Assembly (NCBI GenBank): GCA_016795285.1
Contig: JAEUIC010000044.1
Span: 1-64,000, forward strand
Direction: 5' to 3'
Source of the DNA: Planctomycetota bacterium
GTDB taxonomy: Bacteria > Planctomycetota > B15-G4 > SIAN01
Length of the DNA stretch: 64,000 bases
The notes beneath the pieces were generated by a model. That model had not been told where the DNA came from and ran no database searches. It saw nothing but the letters and a program-made list of their open reading frames with translations. How positions within the stretch are numbered: position 1 is the stretch's first letter; each line of letters begins with the position of its first letter. Below are positions 43,186-51,158 of this stretch, one piece after another. Position numbers and translations under genes: made by a program.

Positions 43186-44102
43186 CCGCGCGCGCGCCGC
43201 GGTCGCCGCTCCTCGCCGCCGCCGCGGCGCTGTTGGTCGCCGGCGCGGCCGCCTGCGAGAAGCCGCAGCTCGAGCCGCTGCCGCGCCGCGCCGCGCCCGA
43301 GAGCGCGGCCGACGCCGGCGGCGCCGAACCGGCGGCGAGCGCGCGTGATCCGGAGGCGGTGGTGACGGCCGACGCGCCCGCTCCGGACGACCCCGACGTC
43401 ATCGATCCGCGCCGGCGCGTGAAGCCGGTGTGGCGCGGCGGCAAGGCGCCGCCGCCGAGCGAGGAGCCGCCCGATCCGGAGGAGCGTTGGTTGCAGTGCG
43501 AGCAGTACGACATCGACTTCGACGGCAAGAACCTGCGCACGCTGCGCATCGGCAAGCCGACCTGGCCCGAGGTGCTGCTGCTGCATGGCGCGCGCTTCGA
43601 TTCGCGCACCTGGCTCGAGCTCGGGACGATGGAGCTCTTGGCGAAGCACGGCTACCGCGCGGTCGCGATCGACCTGCCGGGCTACGGCCGCTCGGAGAAG
43701 GGGCCAGTCGCGCTCGAGCAGTTCCTCTGGATCGCGCTCCCTTTCCTCGACCTGAAGCGGCCGGTCGTCCTCTTCCCGTCGATGAGCGGCACCTTCGCCT
43801 TCCCGTTCCTGATCGACCATCCGACCGCGGTCGCGGGCGTCGTGCCGATCGCGCCGGCGGGCGTCCCCGACTTCGGCGCGCGCCTCACCGGCTTCGCGGC
43901 GCCGGCGCTGATCGTCTGGGGCGAGGCGGACAACGTCTTCCCGCTCTCGCAAGCGGAGACGCTGAAGAAGCTTTGGCCGAACTCGTCGAAGTTGCTGCTG
44001 CCGAAAGCGGGCCACGCCTGCTACCAGGACGCGCCCGACGAGTTCCACGCCGGACTGCTCGCCTTCCTGAAGACGATCGACTGGAAGGCGTTGCGCCGCT
44101 GA
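43182..44102 (+). CDS. ABHD14-like alpha/beta hydrolase, probable lipoprotein
   Basis: 306 aa from GTG 43182, overlapping the protease stop by four bases (GTGA). Leader of hydrophobic Ala/Leu residues ending GAAAC (Cys25), then a Pro/Ala/Asp-rich spacer to about residue 105. The catalytic domain is strikingly like the animal ABHD14 family: 'VLLLHGARFDSRTWLELGTM', 'GYRAVAIDLPGYGRSE', 'VVLFPSMSGTFAFPFL', 'APALIVWGEADNVF', 'AGHACYQDAPDEFHAGLLAFL'. Predicted triad Ser200 (PSMSG in place of GxSxG), Asp250, His278. Mammalian ABHD14B is a serine hydrolase with reported lysine-deacetylase activity. The natural substrate here is unknown; location outside the cytoplasm is inferred from the leader. Confidence 0.82.
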   Translation: MTARAPRSPLLAAAAALLVAGAAACEKPQLEPLPRRAAPESAADAGGAEPAASARDPEAVVTADAPAPDDPDVIDPRRRVKPVWRGGKAPPPSEEPPDPEERWLQCEQYDIDFDGKNLRTLRIGKPTWPEVLLLHGARFDSRTWLELGTMELLAKHGYRAVAIDLPGYGRSEKGPVALEQFLWIALPFLDLKRPVVLFPSMSGTFAFPFLIDHPTAVAGVVPIAPAGVPDFGARLTGFAAPALIVWGEADNVFPLSQAETLKKLWPNSSKLLLPKAGHACYQDAPDEFHAGLLAFLKTIDWKALRR

Positions 44103-44114
44103 CGAGGCGACGCG

Positions 44115-44130
44115 AGCGGCGCGCGCCGCT
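44115..44130. repeat. Perfect 16-bp palindrome at a convergent gene junction
   Basis: AGCGGCGCGCGCCGCT is its own reverse complement. It lies between the ABHD14-like stop (44102) and the stop codon of the thiopurine methyltransferase-like gene (44129), so it may be part of a bidirectional terminator. It contains most of a 13-mer that recurs after other stop codons. Confidence 0.4.
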
Positions 44131-44809
44131 ACTTCTCCGAGCCGCCGCGTCGCGTGAGGAGCCACGCGCGCTCCACCACCGCATCGAGCCCGCGCTCGCG
44201 GAAGTGCGGCTCCTCGTCGATCAGCGACTTCGCGCCGAGCTCCTCGAGCGCGCCGTGCGGCCCGAAGAGCTCCCTCACCTCGTCGGGTTCGACCGAGAAG
44301 GGCGGGCCCGCCATGCGCGCCTGCGCGTACTCGAGCGTGACGATCAGCATGCGGCCGCCGGGGGCGAGCAGCTCGCCGCAGCGCTGCGCGTAACGGCGGC
44401 GCAGCGGCGCCGGCAGCGCGATCAGCGCCGCGCGGTCATGGATCGCCGGGAACGTCCCGTCGCGCGCTGGATCGAGCGCGAAGAAGTCGCCGCGCCAGAC
44501 TTCGAGCGTGCCGTGCGCCGTCACCTCGAACGGCGCGCCGCGTGGCGCGGGGCGCGTCGTCGCGGGCAGCTGCTGCTCGGCGAAGAAGTCGCGGATCGCG
44601 CGAGCGGAGAGCTCGACCCCCACCACCGCATGGCCGCGCCGCCAGAGCCAGGCGAGATCGACGCTCTTGCCGCAGAGCGGCACGAGGAGGCGCTCGTCGC
44701 CGCGCGGCAGGAGGCGCTCCGCGTGCGCCACGAGCCAGCACTGCGGCTGCTCGCGGTGGAAGCCGATCCGCCCCTCTTCCCAGCGCGCGAGCCAGTAGTC
44801 CGGTTCCAT
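44129..44809 (-). CDS. tpm: Thiopurine S-methyltransferase-like SAM-dependent methyltransferase
   Basis: 226 aa, ATG 44809. Family-specific N-terminus 'YWLARWEEGRIGFHREQPQCWL', then the SAM-binding 'LLVPLCGKSVDLAWLWRRGHAVVGVELSARAIRDFF', 'WRGDFFALDP' and 'IHDRAALIALPAPLRRRYA'. Bacterial members methylate thiopurines and detoxify tellurite or selenite by methylation. Normal length. Upstream on the same strand is the hydratase gene after 24 bases, so the two may be co-transcribed. Confidence 0.9.
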   Translation of the reverse strand: MEPDYWLARWEEGRIGFHREQPQCWLVAHAERLLPRGDERLLVPLCGKSVDLAWLWRRGHAVVGVELSARAIRDFFAEQQLPATTRPAPRGAPFEVTAHGTLEVWRGDFFALDPARDGTFPAIHDRAALIALPAPLRRRYAQRCGELLAPGGRMLIVTLEYAQARMAGPPFSVEPDEVRELFGPHGALEELGAKSLIDEEPHFRERGLDAVVERAWLLTRRGGSEK

Positions 44810-44832
44810 CGGGAGACTCCGTTCCGCGCGCC

Positions 44833-45627
44833 TCAGCGCGTGAAGCGCGGCGGTCGCTTGGCGAGGAACGCTTCAATCCCCTCGATCGCATCGGGCGTCG
44901 CCATCAGCTCGCCGCGGTAGAGCCGCTCGATCCGCGGCAGGAGCGCCTCGACGCGGTCGGCCAGTTCGAAGCGGGCGGCGAGCGTCGCGAAGCGCAGCGC
45001 GCTCGCCGACTGCGGGAGCCACGCGCGGCGCACCCACGCGAGCGCCGCGGCGTCGGGATCGCCGCTCGGCGCCTCCGGCAGCGCCGGCGCGAGCTCGTCG
45101 ACCAGGCCGACCGCGTGCGCCTGGACGGCATCGAGGCTCTTGCCGGTCAGCAGCAACTCCTCGGCGCGCGCCTGGCCGATGCGCGCCGGCAGCAGCAGCG
45201 AGGCGAGCGGCGCGAAGACGCCGAGCTTGATCTCGGGCGTGGCGAACTCGGCGTCGCGCGCTGCGACGAGGCGCTGGCCGAGGAGCGCGAGCTCGAGACT
45301 GCCGCCGAGGCACTTGCCGCGGATCGCGACCGCCATCGGCAGGCCGGCGGCGAGCAGCTCGCGCGCGAGCGCATGGAACTCGACGAGGAAGGGGCCGATC
45401 TTCGCGGCGCGATGGTCGTCGACGCTGGCGCCGAAGCCGAAGTGGGCGCCGGCAGCGGTGAGCAGCAGCGCGCGCGGCCGCACCGGCGCGCGGAACGCGG
45501 CGCGCAGCGCGCGGCGCAGCGCGGCGACCAGCGCGAGGTCGAGGATGTTGCCGGGCGGCGCGGCGAGGCGCAGATGGCGCAGCCGGCCATCGTCGAGTTC
45601 GCGGACTTCGAGGCGCGGGTCATCCAT
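44833..45627 (-). CDS. Enoyl-CoA hydratase family protein, cyclohexa-1,5-diene-carbonyl-CoA hydratase-like
   Basis: 264 aa from ATG 45627. Crotonase fold with 'APPGNILDLALVAALRRAL', 'LLLTAAGAHFGFGASVDDH', 'LPMAVAIRGKCLGGSLELALL', 'EFATPEIKLGVFAPLASLLLPARIG' and 'LLLTGKSLDAVQAHAVGLVDEL'. The combination of 'NILD' and 'FGASV..H' resembles the dienoyl-CoA hydratase (Dch/BamR) of anaerobic benzoyl-CoA degradation. No benzoyl-CoA reductase or other pathway gene is nearby, so the exact substrate should not be assumed. Confidence 0.82.
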   Translation of the reverse strand: MDDPRLEVRELDDGRLRHLRLAAPPGNILDLALVAALRRALRAAFRAPVRPRALLLTAAGAHFGFGASVDDHRAAKIGPFLVEFHALARELLAAGLPMAVAIRGKCLGGSLELALLGQRLVAARDAEFATPEIKLGVFAPLASLLLPARIGQARAEELLLTGKSLDAVQAHAVGLVDELAPALPEAPSGDPDAAALAWVRRAWLPQSASALRFATLAARFELADRVEALLPRIERLYRGELMATPDAIEGIEAFLAKRPPRFTR

Positions 45628-45646
45628 GGCGCGCTCACTATGCCGA

Positions 45647-47047
45647 TCAGCGCGCCGGCGCGCGCGTCGCGGCGAGGGCGAGGCGCGACTCGGGCGCCGG
45701 GTCGGGCAAGAGTTCGAGCGCGGTCGTTTGCACGAGGTAGGGCTCGGCGAGGTGGAGCGTGGCCGGCTCGCGCAGCGCCGGCAGCACCAGCACCCCATCG
45801 GCCGGCAGCGGGAGGCGGAACCACCCGCTCGCCACCTCGAGGCCGACCCACGTGAGGAAGCCGGGCGGCGGCGTCACCGCGACCGTGCAGCGCTCGCGCG
45901 CGTCGAGCAGCACGACCGTCTCGCCCCCCACGCTCGCCTGCACGCCGGTGCGCCGCCCGCTGCGCGCGTTCGGTCCGACCGTGAAGGCGACCACTTCGAG
46001 CGCGTCGGCGGCGGCGCGCCGCTCGACCGGCAGCGCCACCGCGCCGCGCTCGTCGCTCACTCGAGCGAAGAGCGCGCGGTCGAGACCGCTCGTGCGTGCC
46101 GGATCGCGCGCGACGACGAAGGCGCCCGCGCGCGGCTCGAAGGAGGCGTCGAGCACGACGATCGGGTGGCCGGCGACAGCGTCGGGCGCCAGCGCATCGG
46201 CCGCGACCTCGCGCCACTCGAGCCACGCCGGCGCCCGCGCATCGCTGGCCGCCGGATCGGGCGCGATCACCACGTCGAGGCAGCGCGCGCCGCCGAGCCC
46301 GCGCGCGAGCAGGCGCGCCGTCGTGGCCGACGCCGCCGTCTCGTGGACGAACTCGCGCCGGCGCGCGACGCTCCATTCGAGGTGGTCGCGGTCGGCGTGC
46401 AGCGCATCGAAGCTGCACCACGCCGGGTGGCCCGTCGTCGCGCGCGGGAAGAGCAGCACGCGGCCGCTCGTCGCCCCCATCTGCGCCACCACGTCGTCGT
46501 CGGCCGCGCGCGGCAGCCGCGAGAGCGCCGGGTCGAGCCGCAGCACTTCGAGCTGCAGCGTCTGCGCGTCAGCCACCTGCAGCAGCGCGAACGCGCCGCC
46601 CCCTCCCTCGCAGAGCCGCACCGTCCGCAGCAGCGCCGCTTCGCCGACCGCGAGCTCGAGCCGCGCGACCAGCGGCTCCGGCCGCCCCGCCTCGTCGAGC
46701 TCGAAGGTGAACGGGAGCCACTCGCTCGCCGGCCACGCGGCGAGGTGGGCGAACAGCGAAGGCGCGGCAGCGAGCCGCTCCCCCGCCCGCCGCACCGTCC
46801 CCGGCTGGCGCAGCTCGATCGCGAACCGGCCGTCCGGCAGCGCCTGCACGACCGCGTCGACCACGCGATCGGCCAGCAGCTCGAGAGGGAGCGGCTCGCC
46901 GGCGCGCGCCCTCTCGAGGGTCCGCCGGACGAAGCGGTCGGCGAGCCAGCTCGGCGCCCCATCGCCACCGAGCGCCGCGACGGGCAGCGGCCAGAGGGGC
47001 GCGGCGTGGGGCAGCAGCGAGGCGAGGAGGAGGGCGGCGGCGAGCAT
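45647..47047 (-). CDS. Exported protein of unknown function
   Basis: 466 aa from ATG 47047; no clear RBS. Signal peptide MLAAALLLASLLPHAAPLWP. The mature protein is beta-rich with runs such as 'GRFAIELRQPGTVRRAGERL', 'FTFELDEAGRPEPLVARLELAVG', 'VVAFTVGPNARSGRRTGVQ' and 'RCTVAVTPPPGFLTWVGLEVASGWFRLPLP', which suggest several carboxypeptidase-regulatory-like or immunoglobulin-like modules. No catalytic motif was recognised. Divergent from the MoxR gene. Confidence 0.65.
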   Translation of the reverse strand: MLAAALLLASLLPHAAPLWPLPVAALGGDGAPSWLADRFVRRTLERARAGEPLPLELLADRVVDAVVQALPDGRFAIELRQPGTVRRAGERLAAAPSLFAHLAAWPASEWLPFTFELDEAGRPEPLVARLELAVGEAALLRTVRLCEGGGGAFALLQVADAQTLQLEVLRLDPALSRLPRAADDDVVAQMGATSGRVLLFPRATTGHPAWCSFDALHADRDHLEWSVARRREFVHETAASATTARLLARGLGGARCLDVVIAPDPAASDARAPAWLEWREVAADALAPDAVAGHPIVVLDASFEPRAGAFVVARDPARTSGLDRALFARVSDERGAVALPVERRAAADALEVVAFTVGPNARSGRRTGVQASVGGETVVLLDARERCTVAVTPPPGFLTWVGLEVASGWFRLPLPADGVLVLPALREPATLHLAEPYLVQTTALELLPDPAPESRLALAATRAPAR

Positions 47048-47134
47048 CGCGGGAGCATAGTCGCGCGCTCGGTTCACTATCGTTGCCGCCCCTCGTTCGT
47101 ACGGAGGGCTCCCAACTTGGAGGGCAAGGGCGCG

Positions 47135-48169
47135 ATGGGGAACGGCGGCATGGCAAGCAGTGGATCGGCAGCCAGCGGGTCGGCAATCGACGTGCAACGG
47201 ATCGCGGCCGAGGTGGCGGCGCACGCGGCGACGCTCGCGCGGCTGCGCGGCGAGGTCGGCAAGGTGCTGGTCGGCCAGGAGGCGATGGTCTCGCGGCTGC
47301 TGATCGCGCTCTTGACCGGCGGCCACGTGCTGCTCGAAGGGGTGCCGGGGCTCGCCAAGACCACCGCGATCCGGACGCTCGCGCAGGCGATCGACGCCCC
47401 GTTCCGGCGCATCCAGTTCACGCCCGACCTGCTGCCGGCCGACCTGCTCGGCACGCTGATCTTCAATCCGCGCGAAGGAAGCTTCACGACCAGGAAGGGG
47501 CCGATCTTCTCGACCTTCGTGCTGGCCGACGAGATCAACCGCGCGCCGTCGAAGGTGCAGAGCGCGCTGCTCGAGGCGATGCAGGAGCGGCAGGTCACGA
47601 TCGGCGACCAGAGCTACCCGCTCGATCCGCTCTTCCTGGTGCTGGCGACGCAGAACCCGATCGAGCAGGAGGGGACCTATCCGCTGCCCGAGGCGCAGGT
47701 CGACCGCTTCATGCTGAAGGTGAAGGTCGGCTACCCGTCGCTCGCCGACGAGAAGCGGGTGGTCGGGCTGGCGCTCGAGCGCAGCGAGGCGCGCGTCGCC
47801 CCGGTGGCGAAGCCGGCCGACCTGCTGGCGATGCGCGGCGCCGTCGAGCGGATCTACGTCGACGAGCAGGTGCGCGACTACGCGCTCGCCTTGGTGCAGG
47901 CGACGCGCGATCCGGCCAAGGCGGGGCTCGCCGCGTTGAAGCCGCTCCTGGCGTTCGGCGCCTCGCCGCGCGCCTCGATCGCGCTGGTGGTCTGCGCGCG
48001 CGCGCTCGCCTTCCTCGAGGGGGCCGCCTTCGTGACGCCGCAGCAGATCAAGGACATCGCCCACGACGTGCTGCGCCACCGCGTGCTGCTCACCTACGAG
48101 GCGGAGGCCGAGGGTCTCGACGCCGATGCGCTGCTCGATCGCCTGCTGGCGGCCGTGCCGGTTCCTTGA
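47135..48169 (+). CDS. moxR: MoxR-family AAA+ ATPase
   Basis: 344 aa from ATG 47135 (AAGGG upstream; ATG 47150 is an alternative). Walker A 'LLEGVPGLAKTT' near residues 68-78, Walker B 'FVLADEINRAPSKVQSALLEAMQE', 'VLATQNPIEQEGTYPLPEAQVDRF' with sensor 1 and the arginine finger, and the C-terminal lid 'LLAFGASPRASIALVVCARALAFLEG'. A chaperone-like ATPase that works with the VWA-domain proteins encoded downstream. First gene of the Bat operon; its stop lies just before the DUF58 gene. Confidence 0.95.
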   Translation: MGNGGMASSGSAASGSAIDVQRIAAEVAAHAATLARLRGEVGKVLVGQEAMVSRLLIALLTGGHVLLEGVPGLAKTTAIRTLAQAIDAPFRRIQFTPDLLPADLLGTLIFNPREGSFTTRKGPIFSTFVLADEINRAPSKVQSALLEAMQERQVTIGDQSYPLDPLFLVLATQNPIEQEGTYPLPEAQVDRFMLKVKVGYPSLADEKRVVGLALERSEARVAPVAKPADLLAMRGAVERIYVDEQVRDYALALVQATRDPAKAGLAALKPLLAFGASPRASIALVVCARALAFLEGAAFVTPQQIKDIAHDVLRHRVLLTYEAEAEGLDADALLDRLLAAVPVP

Positions 48170-48186
48170 GCGGCGAGCCGGCGGCG

Positions 48187-49137
48187 ATGGCGGACGATGC
48201 AGTCAGCGCGATCCTGCGCCAGGTGCGGCGCGTCGAGATCACGGCGCGGCGCGCCGTGGACGAGCTCTTCGCCGGCCAGTACCACTCGGCGTTCCGCGGG
48301 CGCGGCATGGAGTTCGACGAGGTCCGCGAGTACCAGCCGGGCGACGAGATCCGGACCATCGACTGGAACGTCACCGCGCGCGCTGGCACGCCGTTCATCA
48401 AGCGGTTCCGCGAGGAGCGCGAACTGACCGTCCTCTTCCTGGTGGACGAGTCGGGCTCGGCCGCCTTCGGCAGCGGGCTCGAGGCGCGCCACGTGGCGCA
48501 GGCGAAGTGCGCGGCGCTGCTGATGTTCACGGCGCTCGCCAACCACGACAAGGTCGGCCTCGCCACCTTCGCCGACGCGCCCGGCACCTTCTTCCCGCCG
48601 AGGAAAGGCCGCGGCGCCGTGCTGCGGCTGGTGCGCGAGCTCTTCACGCCGCCGCCGCCGCGCCGCGGCACGGCCATCGCCGCCGCGCTCGATTGGCTGA
48701 ACCGCGTGCAGAAGCGCCGTTGCGTGCTCTTCGTCCTCTCCGACTGGCTCGACCCCGCCGCCGCGACGCCGGCCTTCGAGCGGACGCTCGCCGTCACCGC
48801 GCGCCGCCACGATCTCGTGGCCGTGGTGCTGCGCGATCCGCGCGAGCGCGAGCTCCCCGACGTCGGCCTCGTCGAGTTCGAGGACTTGGAGAGCGGCGTG
48901 CGCCGCGAGCTCGACAGCTCCTCCCCCGCCGTGCGCACCTGGTGGCGCGCGCGTGCCGATCGGCGCCACGAGGAGCTGCTCGGCCGGCTGCGCCGTGCCG
49001 GCGCCGATCTGCTGCCGGTGGAGCTTTCTGCCGAGTTGCCGGCCAGCGCCGCCGCGCAAAGCGGCCGCGATCCGCTGCTCGATGCGTTCGGCGCGCAACT
49101 GCGGGCGCTCTTTCGCCGGCGGGAGCAGCGGCGATGA
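48187..49137 (+). CDS. DUF58 protein with VWA-like domain
   Basis: 316 aa from ATG 48187. 'RQVRRVEITARRAVDELFAGQYHSAFRGRGMEF' and 'REYQPGDEIRTIDWNVTARAGTPFIKRFREERE' are the DUF58 signature. A VWA-like fold follows, 'LTVLFLVDESGSAAFG' (MIDAS-like DESGS) and 'VLFVLSDWLDP'. This family is the regular partner of MoxR. Its stop overlaps the next start by four bases (ATGA). Confidence 0.93.
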   Translation: MADDAVSAILRQVRRVEITARRAVDELFAGQYHSAFRGRGMEFDEVREYQPGDEIRTIDWNVTARAGTPFIKRFREERELTVLFLVDESGSAAFGSGLEARHVAQAKCAALLMFTALANHDKVGLATFADAPGTFFPPRKGRGAVLRLVRELFTPPPPRRGTAIAAALDWLNRVQKRRCVLFVLSDWLDPAAATPAFERTLAVTARRHDLVAVVLRDPRERELPDVGLVEFEDLESGVRRELDSSSPAVRTWWRARADRRHEELLGRLRRAGADLLPVELSAELPASAAAQSGRDPLLDAFGAQLRALFRRREQRR

Positions 49138-50075
49138 GCGGGCGCGCGGAGGGAGCGAGCGGCGACGCGCCGCTGAAGAGCGCGGTGGCGACCGACGGCC
49201 CGGTCTCGGCGTGGCTCGAGATCGCGCCCGCGCGCCCGCGCCTCTCCGACGAGCCGACGCTCACGCTGGTGATCGAGGCGGAGCCGGGCGTCGTCGTCGA
49301 GCCACCCCCGTTCGGCGCGCTGATCGCCGACTTCGCGATCCGCGGGCTGCGCTCGCCGTTGCCGCAACGGGTCGACGGCCGCGAGCAGCAGCGCCACGAG
49401 TACCGCCTCGAGCCGCTCTCCTCCGGCCCGCGCGTGATCCTGCCGATCCCGATCGCGTGGCGTGACGCGCGCGATGCGGCGGCGCCGCGGCACGGCGTGC
49501 TCGAAACCGAGTCGCTCACGGTCGAGGTGGCGGCGCTCGAAGGGAGCGGCGTGCCGTCGCTCGCCGACCTCGCGGTCGCCGAGCCGCCCGTCCCGCTGCC
49601 GCGCCCGCTCCCGTGGCCAGCGCTCTCGATCGGCGGCGGCGCGCTGCTGCTGGCGCTGCTCGCCGTCGTCCTCGTTCGGCGGAAGAAGCGCCGCGCGCCG
49701 CCGCCGCCGACCGCGCTCGAGCTGGCCGAACGGGAGCTCGCGGCGCTGCTCGCCGCCGATCCCGACGGCAGCCGCGACGTGAAGCGCTTCTACGTCGAGC
49801 TCACCGCCATCGTGCGCCGCCACGTCGAGCGCACCACCGCGGTCCACGCCCCCGAACAGACCACCGCCGAGTTCCTGCGCGCGATCCAGGGCCACCCCGC
49901 CTTCGATCGCACGCAGCGCGAGCGGCTGGCCGCCTTCCTCGAGGCGGCCGACCTGGTGAAGTTCGGCGGCCAACGACCGGGCCAGCCCGCCATCGCCGCC
50001 AGCGTCGCGCGCGCGCGGGAGTTCCTCCACGCCTTCGCGCCGCCCTCGAGCGACGCCTCGGGAGCCGCGCGATGA
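49134..50075 (+). CDS. DUF4381-like Bat operon membrane protein
   Basis: 313 aa, ATG 49134. An N-terminal beta domain resembling BatD (WLEIAPARPRLSDEPTLTLVIEAEPG, residues 20-150), one transmembrane helix at about 160-182 (LSIGGGALLLALLAVVLV), and a cytoplasmic helical domain ('VKRFYVELTAIVRRHVERTTAVHAPEQTTAEFLRAIQ'). This order is typical of the protein between DUF58 and BatA in many MoxR operons. Overlaps both neighbours by four bases. Confidence 0.85.
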   Translation: MSGRAEGASGDAPLKSAVATDGPVSAWLEIAPARPRLSDEPTLTLVIEAEPGVVVEPPPFGALIADFAIRGLRSPLPQRVDGREQQRHEYRLEPLSSGPRVILPIPIAWRDARDAAAPRHGVLETESLTVEVAALEGSGVPSLADLAVAEPPVPLPRPLPWPALSIGGGALLLALLAVVLVRRKKRRAPPPPTALELAERELAALLAADPDGSRDVKRFYVELTAIVRRHVERTTAVHAPEQTTAEFLRAIQGHPAFDRTQRERLAAFLEAADLVKFGGQRPGQPAIAASVARAREFLHAFAPPSSDASGAAR

Positions 50076-51151
50076 GCGGCAGCTGGAACGGCCTGCGCTT
50101 CGGCGAGCCGTGGGCGCTGCTCCTGCTGGCGCCGCTGCTGCTCTTCGCGTGGTGGCGTTCGCGCCGACGGCGACCGAGCGTGCTGGTGAGCAGCGCGCTC
50201 CTCTTCGCCGACGCGCCGCGCACCGGCGCGCAGCGCCTCGCCGCGTGGCTGCGCCGCCTCGACCTGCTCGCGCTGGCGCTGCTGGTCGTCGCGCTCGCCC
50301 GCCCGCAGCGCGGCCTCGAGGAGCATCGCGTCCGCAGCGAGGCGCTCGCCATCGTGATGGCGATCGACCGCTCCGACTCGATGCGCGCGCTCGACTTCGA
50401 GCACGACGGCGAGCGGGAGGATCGGCTCGCCGCGGTGAAGCGGGTCTTCCGCGAGTTCGTGGCGGGCGGCGGCGAGCTGCGCGGCCGCACGGAGGACCTG
50501 ATCGGGCTGGTCTCCTTCGGCGGCTGGCCCGAGGAGCGCTGCCCGTTGACGCTCGACCACGGCGCGCTGCTGCAGGCGCTCGATGCGGTGACGATCCCCG
50601 AACCGTGGCGCGACGCGCAGGGGCGCCCGGTCGAGAGCGAGCTGCACAACGAATCGGTCAGCACCGCGATCGGCGACGCCCTCGCCCTCTCCGTCGAGCG
50701 GGTGCAGGCGGCGCCCGCGAAGAGCAAGGTGGTGGTGCTGCTGTCGGACGGCGAGAACACCGCCGGCCTGCTCGATCCGCACGAGGCGGCGGCGGCGGCG
50801 CGCGATCTCGGCGTCCGCGTCCACACCATCGGCGTCGGCACCACCGGCGTGGTCCCCTTCCCGGTGCGCGACCGCTTCGGCTCGATCGACTACGTCGCGC
50901 AGCGCGTGCACCTCGACGAGGCGACGCTGCGCGACGTCGCCGAGACGACGGGCGGCCGCTACTGGAACGCGCAGGATGCGGCGGCGCTCGAGCGCGTCTA
51001 CGCGGAGATCGATGCGCTGGAGAAGACGGTGGTCGAAGGGGTCGCCTACACCGAGTGGCGCGAGCTCTACCGCTGGCTCCTGCTGCCGGCGGCCCTCCTC
51101 TTGGTGCTCGAGAGCGTGCTGGCCGCGACGCGGCTGCGCACGTTGCCGTGA
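50072..51151 (+). CDS. batA: BatA-like VWA-domain membrane protein
   Basis: 359 aa, ATG 50072. N-terminal membrane helix (PWALLLLAPLLLFAWW), a second after a short loop (LDLLALALLVVALARPQ), then a VWA domain with intact MIDAS (IDRSDSM, Asp99), 'SVSTAIGDALALSVERV' and 'VVVLLSDGENTAGL', and a C-terminal helix (LLLPAALLLVLESVL). Architecture and order fit BatA of the aerotolerance operon. The VWA domain is expected on the periplasmic side, where it binds a metal and protein partners. Confidence 0.9.
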   Translation: MSGSWNGLRFGEPWALLLLAPLLLFAWWRSRRRRPSVLVSSALLFADAPRTGAQRLAAWLRRLDLLALALLVVALARPQRGLEEHRVRSEALAIVMAIDRSDSMRALDFEHDGEREDRLAAVKRVFREFVAGGGELRGRTEDLIGLVSFGGWPEERCPLTLDHGALLQALDAVTIPEPWRDAQGRPVESELHNESVSTAIGDALALSVERVQAAPAKSKVVVLLSDGENTAGLLDPHEAAAAARDLGVRVHTIGVGTTGVVPFPVRDRFGSIDYVAQRVHLDEATLRDVAETTGGRYWNAQDAAALERVYAEIDALEKTVVEGVAYTEWRELYRWLLLPAALLLVLESVLAATRLRTLP

Positions 51152-51158
51152 GGCGCTG

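Noticed and set aside
44833..45627. Possible anaerobic benzoyl-CoA degradation locus
   Set aside because: Only a single hydratase-like gene is present; no reductase, dehydrogenase or hydrolase of the pathway lies around it.
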